A DNA stretch of 36,199 nt from an uncultured Pelagibacteraceae bacterium (GCA_902515205.1 CABXTU010000011.1:1-36199), one strand, 5' to 3'. Shown: positions 26,540-35,617, counted from the first letter of the stretch. Numbers and translations are program-made. Notes: generated by a model from the sequence alone, not told the origin.

Positions 26540-28792
26540 ATGCTTAAAATTTTATTACAAGTATTAGTTTTTTCCTCCTTTTTTTTTGTAAGTGGATACA
26601 CTGAAATAATTAAAAAAATCGAAATTTCTGGAAATAAAAGAATTTCAAATCAAACCATTCTTGTACTTGGTGATATTTCTTTGAATGAAGATTTCAATAA
26701 TTCAAAATTAAACACCTCTTTAAAAAAACTATTTGATTCAAATTTTTTTAATGACATTAAAATGAATCTTAATAATGGATTATTAAAAATTGATTTAGTT
26801 GAAAATCCTATAATTGAAAATATTGAATTTACTGGTATTAAAAATAAGACTTTTATAAAAGAAATTTCAGAAACTATTGTACTAAAAAACAGAATGTCAT
26901 TTACCGAGACGCAACTTCAAAATGATGTGAACTTAATAAAAAATATTTTAAAAACAAGTGGTTTTTATTTTGCTCGTGTCGAACCATCATTAATTAAAAA
27001 TTCAGATTTAAATTCAGTTAGATTAAAAATAGATATAAACCAAGGTAAAAAAGCTAGAATTAAAGAAATAGTATTTATAGGAGATAAAAAGATAAAAGAT
27101 AAAAAATTAATTGAAGTTATTGCTTCTGAGGAACATAAATTTTGGAAATTTATCTCTAAAAAAGTTTACTTAAATCAGTCATTAATTAATCTTGATAAAA
27201 GACTATTAGAAAATTATTATAGAAATCTTGGTTATTACAAAGTTAAAGTTTTAAATTCTTTTGCTGAATTAAATGAGGTTGATAGCTCCTTTAAACTAGT
27301 TTTTAATATTGATTCTGGGCAAAAGTACTTCTTTAATGAATTTTCGTTATCTCTACCAGATGATTACAATAATGCTGATTTTGCTAAAATCGAAAATATA
27401 TTTTCAAAACTTAAAAATGAAAAATACTCACTTGATAGTATTGATTTGATATTAACTGAAATTGATAAGATTGCTTCTTTAAGATTATATGATTTTATTG
27501 ATGCTCAAGTTACTGAAACTATACAAAATGGTAATAAAATAAATTTTGATTTCAAAATAGTTGATTCTCAAAAATTTTATGTTGAAAGAGTTAATATCTT
27601 AGGAAATTTTCAAACTATAGAAGAAGTTATAAGAAATAGATTAATAGTTGATGAAGGGGATCCCTTAAATGAGTTGTTATTTAATAAGTCTATAGATAAC
27701 GTAAAAGCTTTAGGCATATTTAAGACTGTTGAGACAAATATAAAAGATGGATCAGATCCGAATTTAAAGATAATTGACCTTACAGTTGAAGAGAAACCAA
27801 CTGGTGAAATATCCCTTGCTGCAGGTGTAGGTACTGCTGGCACAACATTAGGTGGAGGTATTGTTGAAAAGAATTTTCTTGGGAAAGGGATTAATTTAAA
27901 AACTAATTTAGAAGTTTCAGAGGAAACTATAAAAGGCCAATTTGTTTATTCAAAACCTAACTTTAATTATTCAGATAATACCTTATTTACATCACTTAAA
28001 TCAACAACTACAGATAATTTGACAGATTTTGGATATAAAGTTTCAAATCTTGGTTTTTCAGTAGGGACAAGATTTGAACAATATGAAAACCTTTTTTTTA
28101 GTCCTGAACTAGATGTTTCTTTGGAAGATTTAGAAACAAATTCATCTGCTTCTAGCGGTCTAAAAAAACAAGAGGGTAATTATGAGGATTTTTACTTTAA
28201 TTACGGTCTTGATTATGATTTACGTAACTCGTCTTTTAGGCCAAATTCTGGAAATAAAACCTCATTCTACCAAACTTTACCGATTGTCTCCACAAATAAT
28301 GAAATTGCAAATACTTTTATCTTTACACAATACAAAACTTTGAGCAAAGCCTCAGACATGGTTGGTAAAGCAAGTGTATATTTTAAAGCAATTAACTCTA
28401 TTGACGATTCTGACGTTAGAATTTCAAAAAGAGCAAACATCCCTTACAATCGATTAAGAGGTTTTGAAAAAGGGAAAGTTGGTCCGAAAGATAGTTCGGG
28501 ATATATTGGAGGAAATTATGTTACTGCTTTAAATTTTTCAACTAATCTACCTACAATTTTGAGCACGGTAGAAAATATAGATTTTTCTTATTTTATTGAT
28601 GTTGGAAATGTATGGGGTGTAGATTATGATGATTCTGTAAACGATTCAAATTCAATTAGAAGTTCAACGGGCATAGGACTAGATTGGTTAACACCAGTAG
28701 GACCACTAAGTTTTTCATTGAGCCAACCTTTAACTAAAAAATCAACAGATACAACTGAAACTTTCAGATTTAACCTCGGAACAACTTTCTAA
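26540..28792 (+). CDS. bamA: Outer membrane protein assembly factor BamA
   Basis: BamA is the central channel of the BAM machine that folds beta-barrels into the outer membrane. The 750-residue protein begins with a signal peptide (hydrophobic residues 3-18). Five POTRA repeats cover about 20-420, each with a VxxIxxxGN-type start such as IKKIEISGNKRIS and VERVNILGNFQTI. The Omp85 barrel starts around ISLAAGVGTAGTTLGGGI. The barrel carries the conserved RLRGFEKG lid-lock motif near residue 640, and the protein ends in phenylalanine, as BAM substrates do. The length is typical for Alphaproteobacteria. Confidence 0.97.
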   Translation: MLKILLQVLVFSSFFFVSGYTEIIKKIEISGNKRISNQTILVLGDISLNEDFNNSKLNTSLKKLFDSNFFNDIKMNLNNGLLKIDLVENPIIENIEFTGIKNKTFIKEISETIVLKNRMSFTETQLQNDVNLIKNILKTSGFYFARVEPSLIKNSDLNSVRLKIDINQGKKARIKEIVFIGDKKIKDKKLIEVIASEEHKFWKFISKKVYLNQSLINLDKRLLENYYRNLGYYKVKVLNSFAELNEVDSSFKLVFNIDSGQKYFFNEFSLSLPDDYNNADFAKIENIFSKLKNEKYSLDSIDLILTEIDKIASLRLYDFIDAQVTETIQNGNKINFDFKIVDSQKFYVERVNILGNFQTIEEVIRNRLIVDEGDPLNELLFNKSIDNVKALGIFKTVETNIKDGSDPNLKIIDLTVEEKPTGEISLAAGVGTAGTTLGGGIVEKNFLGKGINLKTNLEVSEETIKGQFVYSKPNFNYSDNTLFTSLKSTTTDNLTDFGYKVSNLGFSVGTRFEQYENLFFSPELDVSLEDLETNSSASSGLKKQEGNYEDFYFNYGLDYDLRNSSFRPNSGNKTSFYQTLPIVSTNNEIANTFIFTQYKTLSKASDMVGKASVYFKAINSIDDSDVRISKRANIPYNRLRGFEKGKVGPKDSSGYIGGNYVTALNFSTNLPTILSTVENIDFSYFIDVGNVWGVDYDDSVNDSNSIRSSTGIGLDWLTPVGPLSFSLSQPLTKKSTDTTETFRFNLGTTF

Positions 28793-28795
28793 TTA

Positions 28796-29323
28796 ATGAA
28801 TAATAAAAACTATTTAATTTTTTTCGTTGTATTATTTTTTTCATTTAATTTTCAAGTAAAGGCAGAAGATAAGATTGCTTTTATCGATTTAGTTTATTTA
28901 TACAATAATTCTAATGTAGGAAAAAAAATGAATAATGAAATAAATGATGGGAAAAAAAAGATTAATAAAGAATTTAAAGAATTCCAAAAAAAAATTGATA
29001 GTGAAAAAGAAACTTTATTAGCCCAAAAAAATGTAACCTCAGAAGAAGAATATAAAAAAAAAGTTTTTTTACTCGAAAAAAATATTCAAGAATATAATTT
29101 AATTATTTCTAATAAAAGAAATCAACTTGCTGAACTTAATAATAAAATCCGTATCAATTTTTCAAATGAACTTAGACCGATATTAGAAGAATATTCTAAA
29201 AGTAATTCAATTAGCATGATACTGAGAAAAGAGAACTTACTTATAGGAAAAAATAATCTTGATGTAACAAAAGAAATTTTGGAACTATTTAATAAAAAGG
29301 TTAAGAAAATATCTTTAGAATAA
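28796..29323 (+). CDS. skp: Periplasmic chaperone Skp/OmpH family
   Basis: This holdase escorts unfolded outer-membrane proteins to BamA. The 175-residue protein has a signal peptide (MNNKNYLIFFVV... ending near VKAED). A short strand IAFIDLVYLYNNSNVGKKM and a long charged coiled-coil region (about residues 40-120) follow, then the C-terminal strand region SNSISMILRKENLLIGKNNLDVT. The layout fits Skp tentacles around a small beta core. The position between bamA and the lipid A genes is the classical one. Sequence conservation of this family is low, so the call rests on layout plus context. Confidence 0.88.
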   Translation: MNNKNYLIFFVVLFFSFNFQVKAEDKIAFIDLVYLYNNSNVGKKMNNEINDGKKKINKEFKEFQKKIDSEKETLLAQKNVTSEEEYKKKVFLLEKNIQEYNLIISNKRNQLAELNNKIRINFSNELRPILEEYSKSNSISMILRKENLLIGKNNLDVTKEILELFNKKVKKISLE

Positions 29324-29324
29324 T

Positions 29325-29768
29325 ATGAATTTAAGTAAATCAGAAATAATAAATTTATTACCTCATAGAGAACCAATGCTTTTAATTGAAGAGTTAAAAG
29401 ATATAAAAAAATTACACTCAGCGACGGCAGTTATGAATGTAAAAAAAAATGCTTTTTATGTTCAAGGACATTTTCCAAATCAACCAGTTATGCCAGGCGT
29501 GTTCATTGTTGAGGCATTTGGTCAAGCTGCTGCAGCATTAACCGCGCATGGAATTGATAAAAAAACATATGAAAATAAATTAGTTTTTTTAATGAGTGTA
29601 GAAAAAGCTAGATTTAGAAATCCAGTTATACCCGATTGCAAATTAGAGCTAAAAATTGAAGCTGTGAGATCACATGGAAGAGTATGGAAATACAAAGGTG
29701 AAGCCTTTGTAGAAGGAAAAAAAATGGCTGATGCATTATGGTCTGCTACAATAGTTGATAGAAAATAA
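29325..29768 (+). CDS. fabZ: 3-hydroxyacyl-ACP dehydratase FabZ
   Basis: FabZ dehydrates 3-hydroxyacyl-ACP in fatty acid elongation and competes with lipid A enzymes for 3-hydroxyacyl-ACP. The 147-residue hotdog-fold protein has LLPHREPMLLIEE at the N terminus and the active-site segment GHFPNQPVMPGVFIVEAFGQA with H49 and E63. The length is standard. It precedes lpxD here, whereas lpxD-fabZ-lpxA is the more common order. Confidence 0.97.
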   Translation: MNLSKSEIINLLPHREPMLLIEELKDIKKLHSATAVMNVKKNAFYVQGHFPNQPVMPGVFIVEAFGQAAAALTAHGIDKKTYENKLVFLMSVEKARFRNPVIPDCKLELKIEAVRSHGRVWKYKGEAFVEGKKMADALWSATIVDRK

Positions 29769-29809
29769 TTAGTAATATTTGTTGAGTAATAAAAAAATTA
29801 TGTTTTGGT

Positions 29810-30799
29810 ATGTATTCACTAATGCCAAATCATTTTTTTAAAAATACTGGTCCACATAATATTAATTATTTATTAACATCGATTAATTTAACTAATCAAA
29901 ATTTTCCAGATGAACAAATAAATGATATTAAAGATCTTTCTTCGTCACAGAATAATGAAATAACTTTCTTTCATTCAAGCAAATATATTAATTTAGCGAA
30001 ATTTACAAAGGCTTCGTATTGTTTAACTACAGAAAATCTCAAGTCAATCTTACCAAAATCATGTAAGCCAATAATATCAAATAAAGTTTTGCTTCACACA
30101 GCTCAAATAACAAAAATTTTTTATCCAGGATCAGTTACTGATAATTTTGATAATACAGTTGAATATATAACCAATACTGAACACAAAGATAAAGTTAAGT
30201 TTGGTAAAAATGTTTTGATTGGAAAGAATGTAAAAATTGGATCTAATTGTCTCATCGGTCATAATTCAATTTTAGAAAAAAATGTTTCTATTGGAGATAA
30301 TTGTGTTATTGGATCTAACGTTATCGTAAGAAATTCACTAATTAAGAATAATGTGCATATTTTAGATGGTTGTGTAATTGGAAAAAAAGGTTTTGGCTTC
30401 TTTCCAGATAAAAATTCTAACTTTAGATATCCTCAAATTGGGATAGTGATGATTGAGGATAACGTTGAAATAGGCTGTGGTTCAACAATAGATAGAGGCT
30501 CGCTATCTAACACTATAATTGGAAAAAATACATATTTAGATAATCAAATTCACATAGCTCATAATGTTAAGATTGGTGAAAATTGTATCATCGCTGGTCA
30601 AGTAGGTTTTGCAGGCAGTTCTACTTTAGGTAACAACGTAATGATAGGTGGACAAGCTGGAGTCTCAGGTCATCTTAAAATTGGTAATAATGTTCAAATT
30701 GGTGGTGGAAGTGGTGTGATTAAAGATATACCAGATAATACAAAAGTTATGGGCTATCCGTCAAAAGATTTAAAAAAATTTATTAGAGAGAATAAATGA
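29810..30799 (+). CDS. lpxD: UDP-3-O-(3-hydroxyacyl)glucosamine N-acyltransferase
   Basis: LpxD is the third step of lipid A synthesis and adds the N-linked hydroxyacyl chain. The 329-residue protein has an N-terminal uridine-binding domain (FFKNTGPHNI..., ITFFHSSKY) and a left-handed parallel beta-helix of hexapeptide repeats (about 130-310). The catalytic region is HIAHNVKIGENCIIAGQ, with H251 the likely general base, followed by AGSSTLGNNVMIGGQAG. The start is uncertain: ATG 29810 is the longest option, but family alignment begins near MPNHFF, i.e. ATG 29822, and neither has a clear Shine-Dalgarno. A 41-base gap, the largest within this gene run, precedes it. Confidence 0.95.
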   Translation: MYSLMPNHFFKNTGPHNINYLLTSINLTNQNFPDEQINDIKDLSSSQNNEITFFHSSKYINLAKFTKASYCLTTENLKSILPKSCKPIISNKVLLHTAQITKIFYPGSVTDNFDNTVEYITNTEHKDKVKFGKNVLIGKNVKIGSNCLIGHNSILEKNVSIGDNCVIGSNVIVRNSLIKNNVHILDGCVIGKKGFGFFPDKNSNFRYPQIGIVMIEDNVEIGCGSTIDRGSLSNTIIGKNTYLDNQIHIAHNVKIGENCIIAGQVGFAGSSTLGNNVMIGGQAGVSGHLKIGNNVQIGGGSGVIKDIPDNTKVMGYPSKDLKKFIRENK

Positions 30800-31572
30800 T
30801 AAATAAAACTGCAATAGTTAACAAAAATGCAAAAGTTCACTCTAATGTAAGTATTGGCCCTTACACTGTAATAGGACCAGGTGTAGAAATTGAAGAAAAC
30901 ACTATCATTCAATCACATGTTAATATTTCTGGAAATGTTAAAATTGGTAAGGGAAATAAGATTTATCCTTTTGTTTCAATTAACGATCCACAAGATTTGA
31001 AATATAATGACGAGCAGACAACCTTAGTTATTGGAGATAATAATAAAATAAGAGAGTATGTAACTATTAATCCAGGAACAATAGGTGGAGGAGGAAAAAC
31101 AACTATTGGTAATAATTGTTTATTTATGATTTCATCTCACATCGCTCATGACTGCCAAGTTGGGAACAACGTTATAATTGCAAATAATGTTCCTTTAGGA
31201 GGTCACGCAATTATTGAGGATAATGTTGTGATTGGTGGTAATTCTGCCGTTCAACAATTTACTAGAATTGGTAAAATGGCAATGATAGGCGGAATGACTG
31301 GAGTGTTACATGATGTAATACCATATGGGTTGTCTACTGGTAATAGAAATTCGTTACAAGGATTAAACTTAATAGGATTAAGAAGAGCTAAATTTGAAAA
31401 CAAAGATATTTTAGGTTTAAGTGAAGCTTATAAGAAAATTTTTGCATCAAAAAATATTATAGAAAATATAAGTAAGTTAAATGGATCTTTTCAAGAAAAT
31501 CCATTAGTAAAAAATGTAATTGACTTTATAGCAAAAGATAAAAAAAGATCTATTTGCACACCCTTTTCATAA
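30796..31572 (+). CDS. lpxA: UDP-N-acetylglucosamine O-acyltransferase
   Basis: LpxA is the first committed enzyme of lipid A synthesis and transfers 3-hydroxyacyl from ACP to UDP-GlcNAc. The 258-residue hexapeptide beta-helix protein has the catalytic SSHIAHDCQVGNNVIIAN with H118 (equivalent to H125 of E. coli), GGHAIIEDNVVIGGNSAVQQF, and the C-terminal helical domain beginning GNRNSLQGLNLIGLRRA. The length is normal. It has an ATGA overlap with lpxD. Confidence 0.97.
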   Translation: MINKTAIVNKNAKVHSNVSIGPYTVIGPGVEIEENTIIQSHVNISGNVKIGKGNKIYPFVSINDPQDLKYNDEQTTLVIGDNNKIREYVTINPGTIGGGGKTTIGNNCLFMISSHIAHDCQVGNNVIIANNVPLGGHAIIEDNVVIGGNSAVQQFTRIGKMAMIGGMTGVLHDVIPYGLSTGNRNSLQGLNLIGLRRAKFENKDILGLSEAYKKIFASKNIIENISKLNGSFQENPLVKNVIDFIAKDKKRSICTPFS

Positions 31573-31573
31573 G

Positions 31574-32368
31574 ATGATTGGATTGATTTTTGGTGACACT
31601 GATTTTCCAAAAGAAATTCTTAAAATTATTAAAAAAAAGAAAATAAATTATTTGATAATTGATTTGTCTAAATCAAAGAAATTTAAAAAAAATAGTAAGT
31701 CATATTCGGTATCTATAGGTCAATTTGGTAAAATTATTAATATTCTTAAAGAAAATAAGTGTAAGAAAGTTTTATTTGCTGGAAAAGTAAACAAACCAAA
31801 CTTTTCTAAATTAAAATTAGATTTAAAGGGAATTTATTATATTCCCAGAATTATTAAATCATCTAAACTTGGAGATGCAGCAATACTTAAAGAAATCATC
31901 AAGATACTTGCTCAAAACAATATAAAAACTCAAAACTCACTATTATTTAATCCTGAACTATCCTTGAAAAAAGGCAATTATTCAAAGATTAAACCAAATA
32001 AACAAGATCAATTAGATATTAAAAAAGCAATCAAAACTTTAAATAATTTAAGACAATATAATTTTAGCCAAGGGGTTGTAGTCAGAAACAAAAAAGTAGT
32101 TTCTATAGAAGGAAAAGATGGCACTAAAAAAATGCTTGAAAAAAGCAGAAGTAAAAAATTAAGAAATCATGGAGTTTTAGTTAAGTTTCCAAAAAAGAAA
32201 CAAGACTTGAGGGTAGATCTTCCAACTATAGGATTGAAAACTATAAAACAAAGTAAGACTGCTGGACTGAAGGGTATTGTAGTTAAAAGCAAAAAACATG
32301 TTTTTTTGGATAAAGATAAATGTATTAAATTTGTTAATAAAAATAAGATGTTTATCTCAGTAAAATGA
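31574..32368 (+). CDS. lpxI: UDP-2,3-diacylglucosamine diphosphatase LpxI
   Basis: LpxI hydrolyses UDP-2,3-diacylglucosamine to lipid X, replacing LpxH in Alphaproteobacteria. The 264-residue protein (DUF1009 family) has the N-terminal IGLIFGDTDFPKEILK domain and a GKVNKP segment near residue 72. The catalytic domain contains GDAAILKEI, VVSIEGKDGTKKML and RVDLPTIGLKTI, the last with the conserved catalytic aspartate of the family. The placement between lpxA and lpxB is as in Caulobacter and relatives. It overlaps lpxB as ATGA. Confidence 0.95.
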   Translation: MIGLIFGDTDFPKEILKIIKKKKINYLIIDLSKSKKFKKNSKSYSVSIGQFGKIINILKENKCKKVLFAGKVNKPNFSKLKLDLKGIYYIPRIIKSSKLGDAAILKEIIKILAQNNIKTQNSLLFNPELSLKKGNYSKIKPNKQDQLDIKKAIKTLNNLRQYNFSQGVVVRNKKVVSIEGKDGTKKMLEKSRSKKLRNHGVLVKFPKKKQDLRVDLPTIGLKTIKQSKTAGLKGIVVKSKKHVFLDKDKCIKFVNKNKMFISVK

Positions 32369-33501
32369 AAAAAATTTTTATATTAACTGGTGAACCTTCT
32401 GGAGATAAACTTGCCTCTAAAGTAATATCTAAACTCCAGAAAAATAATCCTAATATCGGCTATTTATGTGTTGGTGGAACATATTTAAATTCATTAGGAA
32501 TAAAATCTATTTTTGACTTAAAAGAAATTACTTATATTGGTTTCACAAGTGTTTTATTAAATATTTTCCAAATAAATAATAAAATAAATAAAACTGTAGA
32601 GGAAATAATTAGATTTAATCCAGATATTTTATTTAGTGTAGATAGTCCTGATTTTACATTAAGAGTCGCTGAAAAAGTTAAAAAAATAAATAATGAGATC
32701 AAGACTATTCATTATGTAGCTCCACAAGTATGGGTATGGCGAGAGGGTAGAGTTAAAAAATTTAAAAAATTTTTAGATCATATTTTGTTATTATTTGATT
32801 TTGAAAAAAAATATTTTGATAAAGAAAATATTCCAAATACTTTTGTAGGTCATCCTTTATTAGAACAAGAAATAAAGAATAAAATAGATATATCTAATAT
32901 TGTATCAAGTAATAAAAAGATTATCTCTCTTTTTTGTGGAAGTAGATCATCTGAAGTAAATCAAATTTTACCTATCCTAATAAATTTTATTAAAATGATG
33001 AATATAAAATTTGATAATATCATTTTTATTTTTCACGCAACTGACGAGAATAGGAATTTAATAAGTGAAAAAATAAAAAATACAAATGTTGAAAATGTTA
33101 AAGTTATTTCTGACGAAAATATTAAAAAACAAATACTAGATCAATCTATTTTTGCAGTTTCTAAATCTGGAACAGTTTCTCTTGAAATATGTAAAGCAAA
33201 AATTCCTTCTATAATTATTTATAAAATGAATTTTTTGAATTTTTTAATTGTCAAAATGTTGGTCAAAATAAAATTTGCTAACATTATTAATATTATTAAT
33301 AATAAAGAAATAATTCCTGAGTTAATACAAAATAAATGTAACGCTAAAGAGATTTTTAATTCAGTTGTTTATTTCTTAAAAAATCCAGGGTTGATGAAAA
33401 AGCAAATTATTGAATGTGAGAAAACTTTAACCAAAATCAGATCAAAAACCTCATCCTCTGATGAAGCCTCGGCCGTACTATCCAAGTTTCTTATTGGTTA
33501 A
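32365..33501 (+). CDS. lpxB: Lipid-A-disaccharide synthase
   Basis: LpxB is the GT19 glycosyltransferase that joins lipid X and UDP-diacylglucosamine at the inner membrane. The 378-residue protein has the N-terminal TGEPSGDKLASKVI motif, VDSPDFTLRVAEKV near residue 92, HYVAPQVWVWREGRVKKF near residue 115, and FVGHPLLE. The UDP-binding half contains GSRSSEVNQILPI and SKSGTVSLEICKAKIP. The length is normal. The last 24 bases overlap the end of gltX on the opposite strand. Confidence 0.96.
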   Translation: MKKIFILTGEPSGDKLASKVISKLQKNNPNIGYLCVGGTYLNSLGIKSIFDLKEITYIGFTSVLLNIFQINNKINKTVEEIIRFNPDILFSVDSPDFTLRVAEKVKKINNEIKTIHYVAPQVWVWREGRVKKFKKFLDHILLLFDFEKKYFDKENIPNTFVGHPLLEQEIKNKIDISNIVSSNKKIISLFCGSRSSEVNQILPILINFIKMMNIKFDNIIFIFHATDENRNLISEKIKNTNVENVKVISDENIKKQILDQSIFAVSKSGTVSLEICKAKIPSIIIYKMNFLNFLIVKMLVKIKFANIINIINNKEIIPELIQNKCNAKEIFNSVVYFLKNPGLMKKQIIECEKTLTKIRSKTSSSDEASAVLSKFLIG

Positions 33502-34878
33502 TCTTTTTGTTACCTCCACTTTACCAAGAGAAATAATTATATCATATATACCAGGTCCAAATTTTGAACCTGTTAAAGCTATTCTTAAAGGCTGACCAAC
33601 CCCTTTAAAGTTAGTATTATTTGTCTCTATCAGTTCATTCACTATTGGTTCTAATGTTTCTTTGCTAAGTTTATTAACACTGCCAAATCGTTTATTGAAA
33701 TCAGAAATTACTTTTTTGGCCTTATCATCAATTAACTTAATATCATCTTTATTAAAACTAACCTCATCAACCATTATATATTGACTATTATTAAATATAT
33801 CTTCTAAGGTTTTAGCTTTATTTTTTAAGAAGGTAAGGGATTTTTTAATATTATCTTTTTTATCTGATTTAATTTCACTTTTATATAATTTGCAATATTC
33901 AGTAAGTTGTTCGAATAAATCATTTTCATCGATGTTCTTAATGTAATGTTCATTCATTGATAAAATTCTACTCATATCTAGTTTTGAGGGAGATTTACCA
34001 ATCCCTTCGAGATTAAAATACTTAATACTTTCCTCTAAAGTGAATATTTCTTTATCTTTATAAGACCATCCTAACCTAAGAAGATAATTTCTTAAAGCAT
34101 CTGGCATGATACCAATTTTGGAATAATCGTCTAATGTAGAAGCCCTATCTCTTTTCGACAATTTCTTTCCTTCTATTGTATGTATTAAAGGTATATGTGC
34201 AAAAGATGGTAATACCCATTTCATAGCTTGATAAATTTGCATTTGTTTGAAGGTATTAATTTTATGGTCATCACCTCTAATAATGTGCGTCATATTCATT
34301 TGATGATCGTCCACAGATGCAGATAAATTATAAGTTGGAGTTCCATCATTTCTTAAAATGATAAAATCTTCTATAGTATTATTATCTATTTCAACATCGC
34401 CTTGTACTAAATCTTTTAATACAGAGGTTCCATCTATTTTACTTTTAAATCTTATAACTGGTTTTATATCTTTAGGAGTATCAGCTTCTTTTTTGTCTCG
34501 CCATTTTCTATCATACACGTAAGGAATCTTTTTTTGTCTTGCTCTTTTTTTTTGTTCCTCTATTTCCTCACTTGAGCAATAACATCTATACGCATTTCCA
34601 TTTTCAAGCAACTCGTTTACAATTTTTATATGATCTTCAATTTTTTTTGATTGAATATACTCTTCTGCATCATAATTGATACCAATCCATTTAAGAGATT
34701 TGATAATTTGACCTTTATATTCATCTTTTGATCTTTCTTTATCAGTATCTTCAATTCTTAAATAAAAATTGCCCTTTTGGTTTTTAGAATATAGCCAATT
34801 AAATAAAGCTGTTCTAACACCACCTATATGCAAAGGTCCAGTAGGAGATGGAGCAAATCTTGTTGCTACTTTTTTCAT
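33478..34878 (-). CDS. gltX: Glutamyl-tRNA synthetase
   Basis: This class I synthetase charges tRNA-Glu. The 466-residue protein has FAPSPTGPLHIGG with the HIGH-equivalent HIGG at 17-20, RIEDTDKERS (41-50), and the KMSKS-equivalent KLSKR at 239-243. C99 and C101 (CYC) remain from the zinc motif of some GluRS enzymes, but the second Cys/His pair is absent, so zinc is probably not bound. The C-terminal anticodon domain is complete. It is transcribed leftward, 22 bases after lexA, and probably co-transcribed with it. Whether it also charges tRNA-Gln depends on gatCAB elsewhere. Confidence 0.97.
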   Translation of the reverse strand: MKKVATRFAPSPTGPLHIGGVRTALFNWLYSKNQKGNFYLRIEDTDKERSKDEYKGQIIKSLKWIGINYDAEEYIQSKKIEDHIKIVNELLENGNAYRCYCSSEEIEEQKKRARQKKIPYVYDRKWRDKKEADTPKDIKPVIRFKSKIDGTSVLKDLVQGDVEIDNNTIEDFIILRNDGTPTYNLSASVDDHQMNMTHIIRGDDHKINTFKQMQIYQAMKWVLPSFAHIPLIHTIEGKKLSKRDRASTLDDYSKIGIMPDALRNYLLRLGWSYKDKEIFTLEESIKYFNLEGIGKSPSKLDMSRILSMNEHYIKNIDENDLFEQLTEYCKLYKSEIKSDKKDNIKKSLTFLKNKAKTLEDIFNNSQYIMVDEVSFNKDDIKLIDDKAKKVISDFNKRFGSVNKLSKETLEPIVNELIETNNTNFKGVGQPLRIALTGSKFGPGIYDIIISLGKVEVTKRLTNKKLG

Positions 34879-34900
34879 TGAAATTGTTTAGACTATTTTA

Positions 34901-35578
34901 TTAGAAGTTTCTATATAAAGATACTAATACACCTTGAACTTTAACTCGATCTGGACCAAAAATTTTAGTTTCATAGTTTTTGTTAGCACTTTCTAATGCA
35001 ACCACCTTACCTTTTTTTCTAATTCTTTTAAGCATAGCTTCATGCTCATCAATTAATGCAACAACTATTTTTCCATTATCAGCAGTGTCAGTCCGTTTGA
35101 TAATAACAGTATCACCTTCATTAATACCGGCTTCAATCATGGAATCACCCTGGACCTTTAGACCAAAGTAATCACCATTTTTTTCCAAATTATTAGGTAA
35201 AGGTATTCTTGATACCTCATTTTGAATTGCTTCTACAGGTGTCCCTGCAGCTATTTTACCTAAAACTGGAACCTCAGTTTCATCTGACATTGGCTTTTCT
35301 AGATCTAGTCCACCTCTGATTACACTAGGTGAGAAACTATTGTAAATATCATTTGCAGAAGCTGTTTCTGGTAATTTTATTACTTCTAATGCTCTTGCCT
35401 TATGAGCAAGCCTTTTAATAAATCCTCTTTCCTCTAATGCGCTGATTAATCTATGTATTCCTGATTTGGACTTCAAATTTAGAGAATCTTTCATCTCCTC
35501 ATAAGATGGAGATACACCTGAGCTTCTCAACTTCTTGTTGATAAATAATAGTAGGTTTTTTTGTTTTTTTGTTAGCAT
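34901..35578 (-). CDS. lexA: LexA repressor / SOS response regulator
   Basis: LexA represses DNA-damage genes and self-cleaves when RecA is active. The 225-residue protein has an N-terminal winged-helix domain (about 1-65, with SPSYEEMKDSLNLKSKSGIHRLISAL). A linker of about 35 residues follows, longer than in E. coli as in other Alphaproteobacteria. The S24 peptidase domain has cleavage site A111-G112 (GKIAAGTP), Ser S146 (GDSMIEAGI) and Lys K184 (EAMLKRI). A matching operator lies 25 bases upstream of the ATG, indicating autoregulation. trpC is upstream on the same strand. Confidence 0.97.
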   Translation of the reverse strand: MLTKKQKNLLLFINKKLRSSGVSPSYEEMKDSLNLKSKSGIHRLISALEERGFIKRLAHKARALEVIKLPETASANDIYNSFSPSVIRGGLDLEKPMSDETEVPVLGKIAAGTPVEAIQNEVSRIPLPNNLEKNGDYFGLKVQGDSMIEAGINEGDTVIIKRTDTADNGKIVVALIDEHEAMLKRIRKKGKVVALESANKNYETKIFGPDRVKVQGVLVSLYRNF

Positions 35579-35580
35579 AA

Positions 35581-35595
35581 GAACAAATATCGTAC
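35581..35595 (-). promoter_or_regulatory. Possible second, imperfect LexA half-site pair
   Basis: On the lexA strand this reads GTAC-N7-GTTC, one base off the SOS consensus, and sits between the perfect box and the lexA ATG. It could be a weaker second operator or chance. Confidence 0.35.
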
Positions 35596-35602
35596 AAATA
35601 GT

Positions 35603-35617
35603 GTTCTATAAAAGTTC
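35603..35617 (-). promoter_or_regulatory. LexA operator (alphaproteobacterial SOS box)
   Basis: GTTC (35603-35606), seven bases, then GTTC (35614-35617): a perfect copy of the direct-repeat SOS box known for Alphaproteobacteria. It lies 25 bases before the lexA start. On the lexA strand a TTGTTT and a TATAGA flank or overlap it and could be the -35 and -10, with a short spacer; that promoter guess is weak. Confidence 0.85.

Noticed and set aside
30175-31340. Repeats in lpxD and lpxA as DNA tandem repeats
   Set aside because: The periodicity is at protein level (hexapeptide beta-helix turns of about 18 bases) with diverged nucleotides. It reflects the protein fold, not a DNA repeat.
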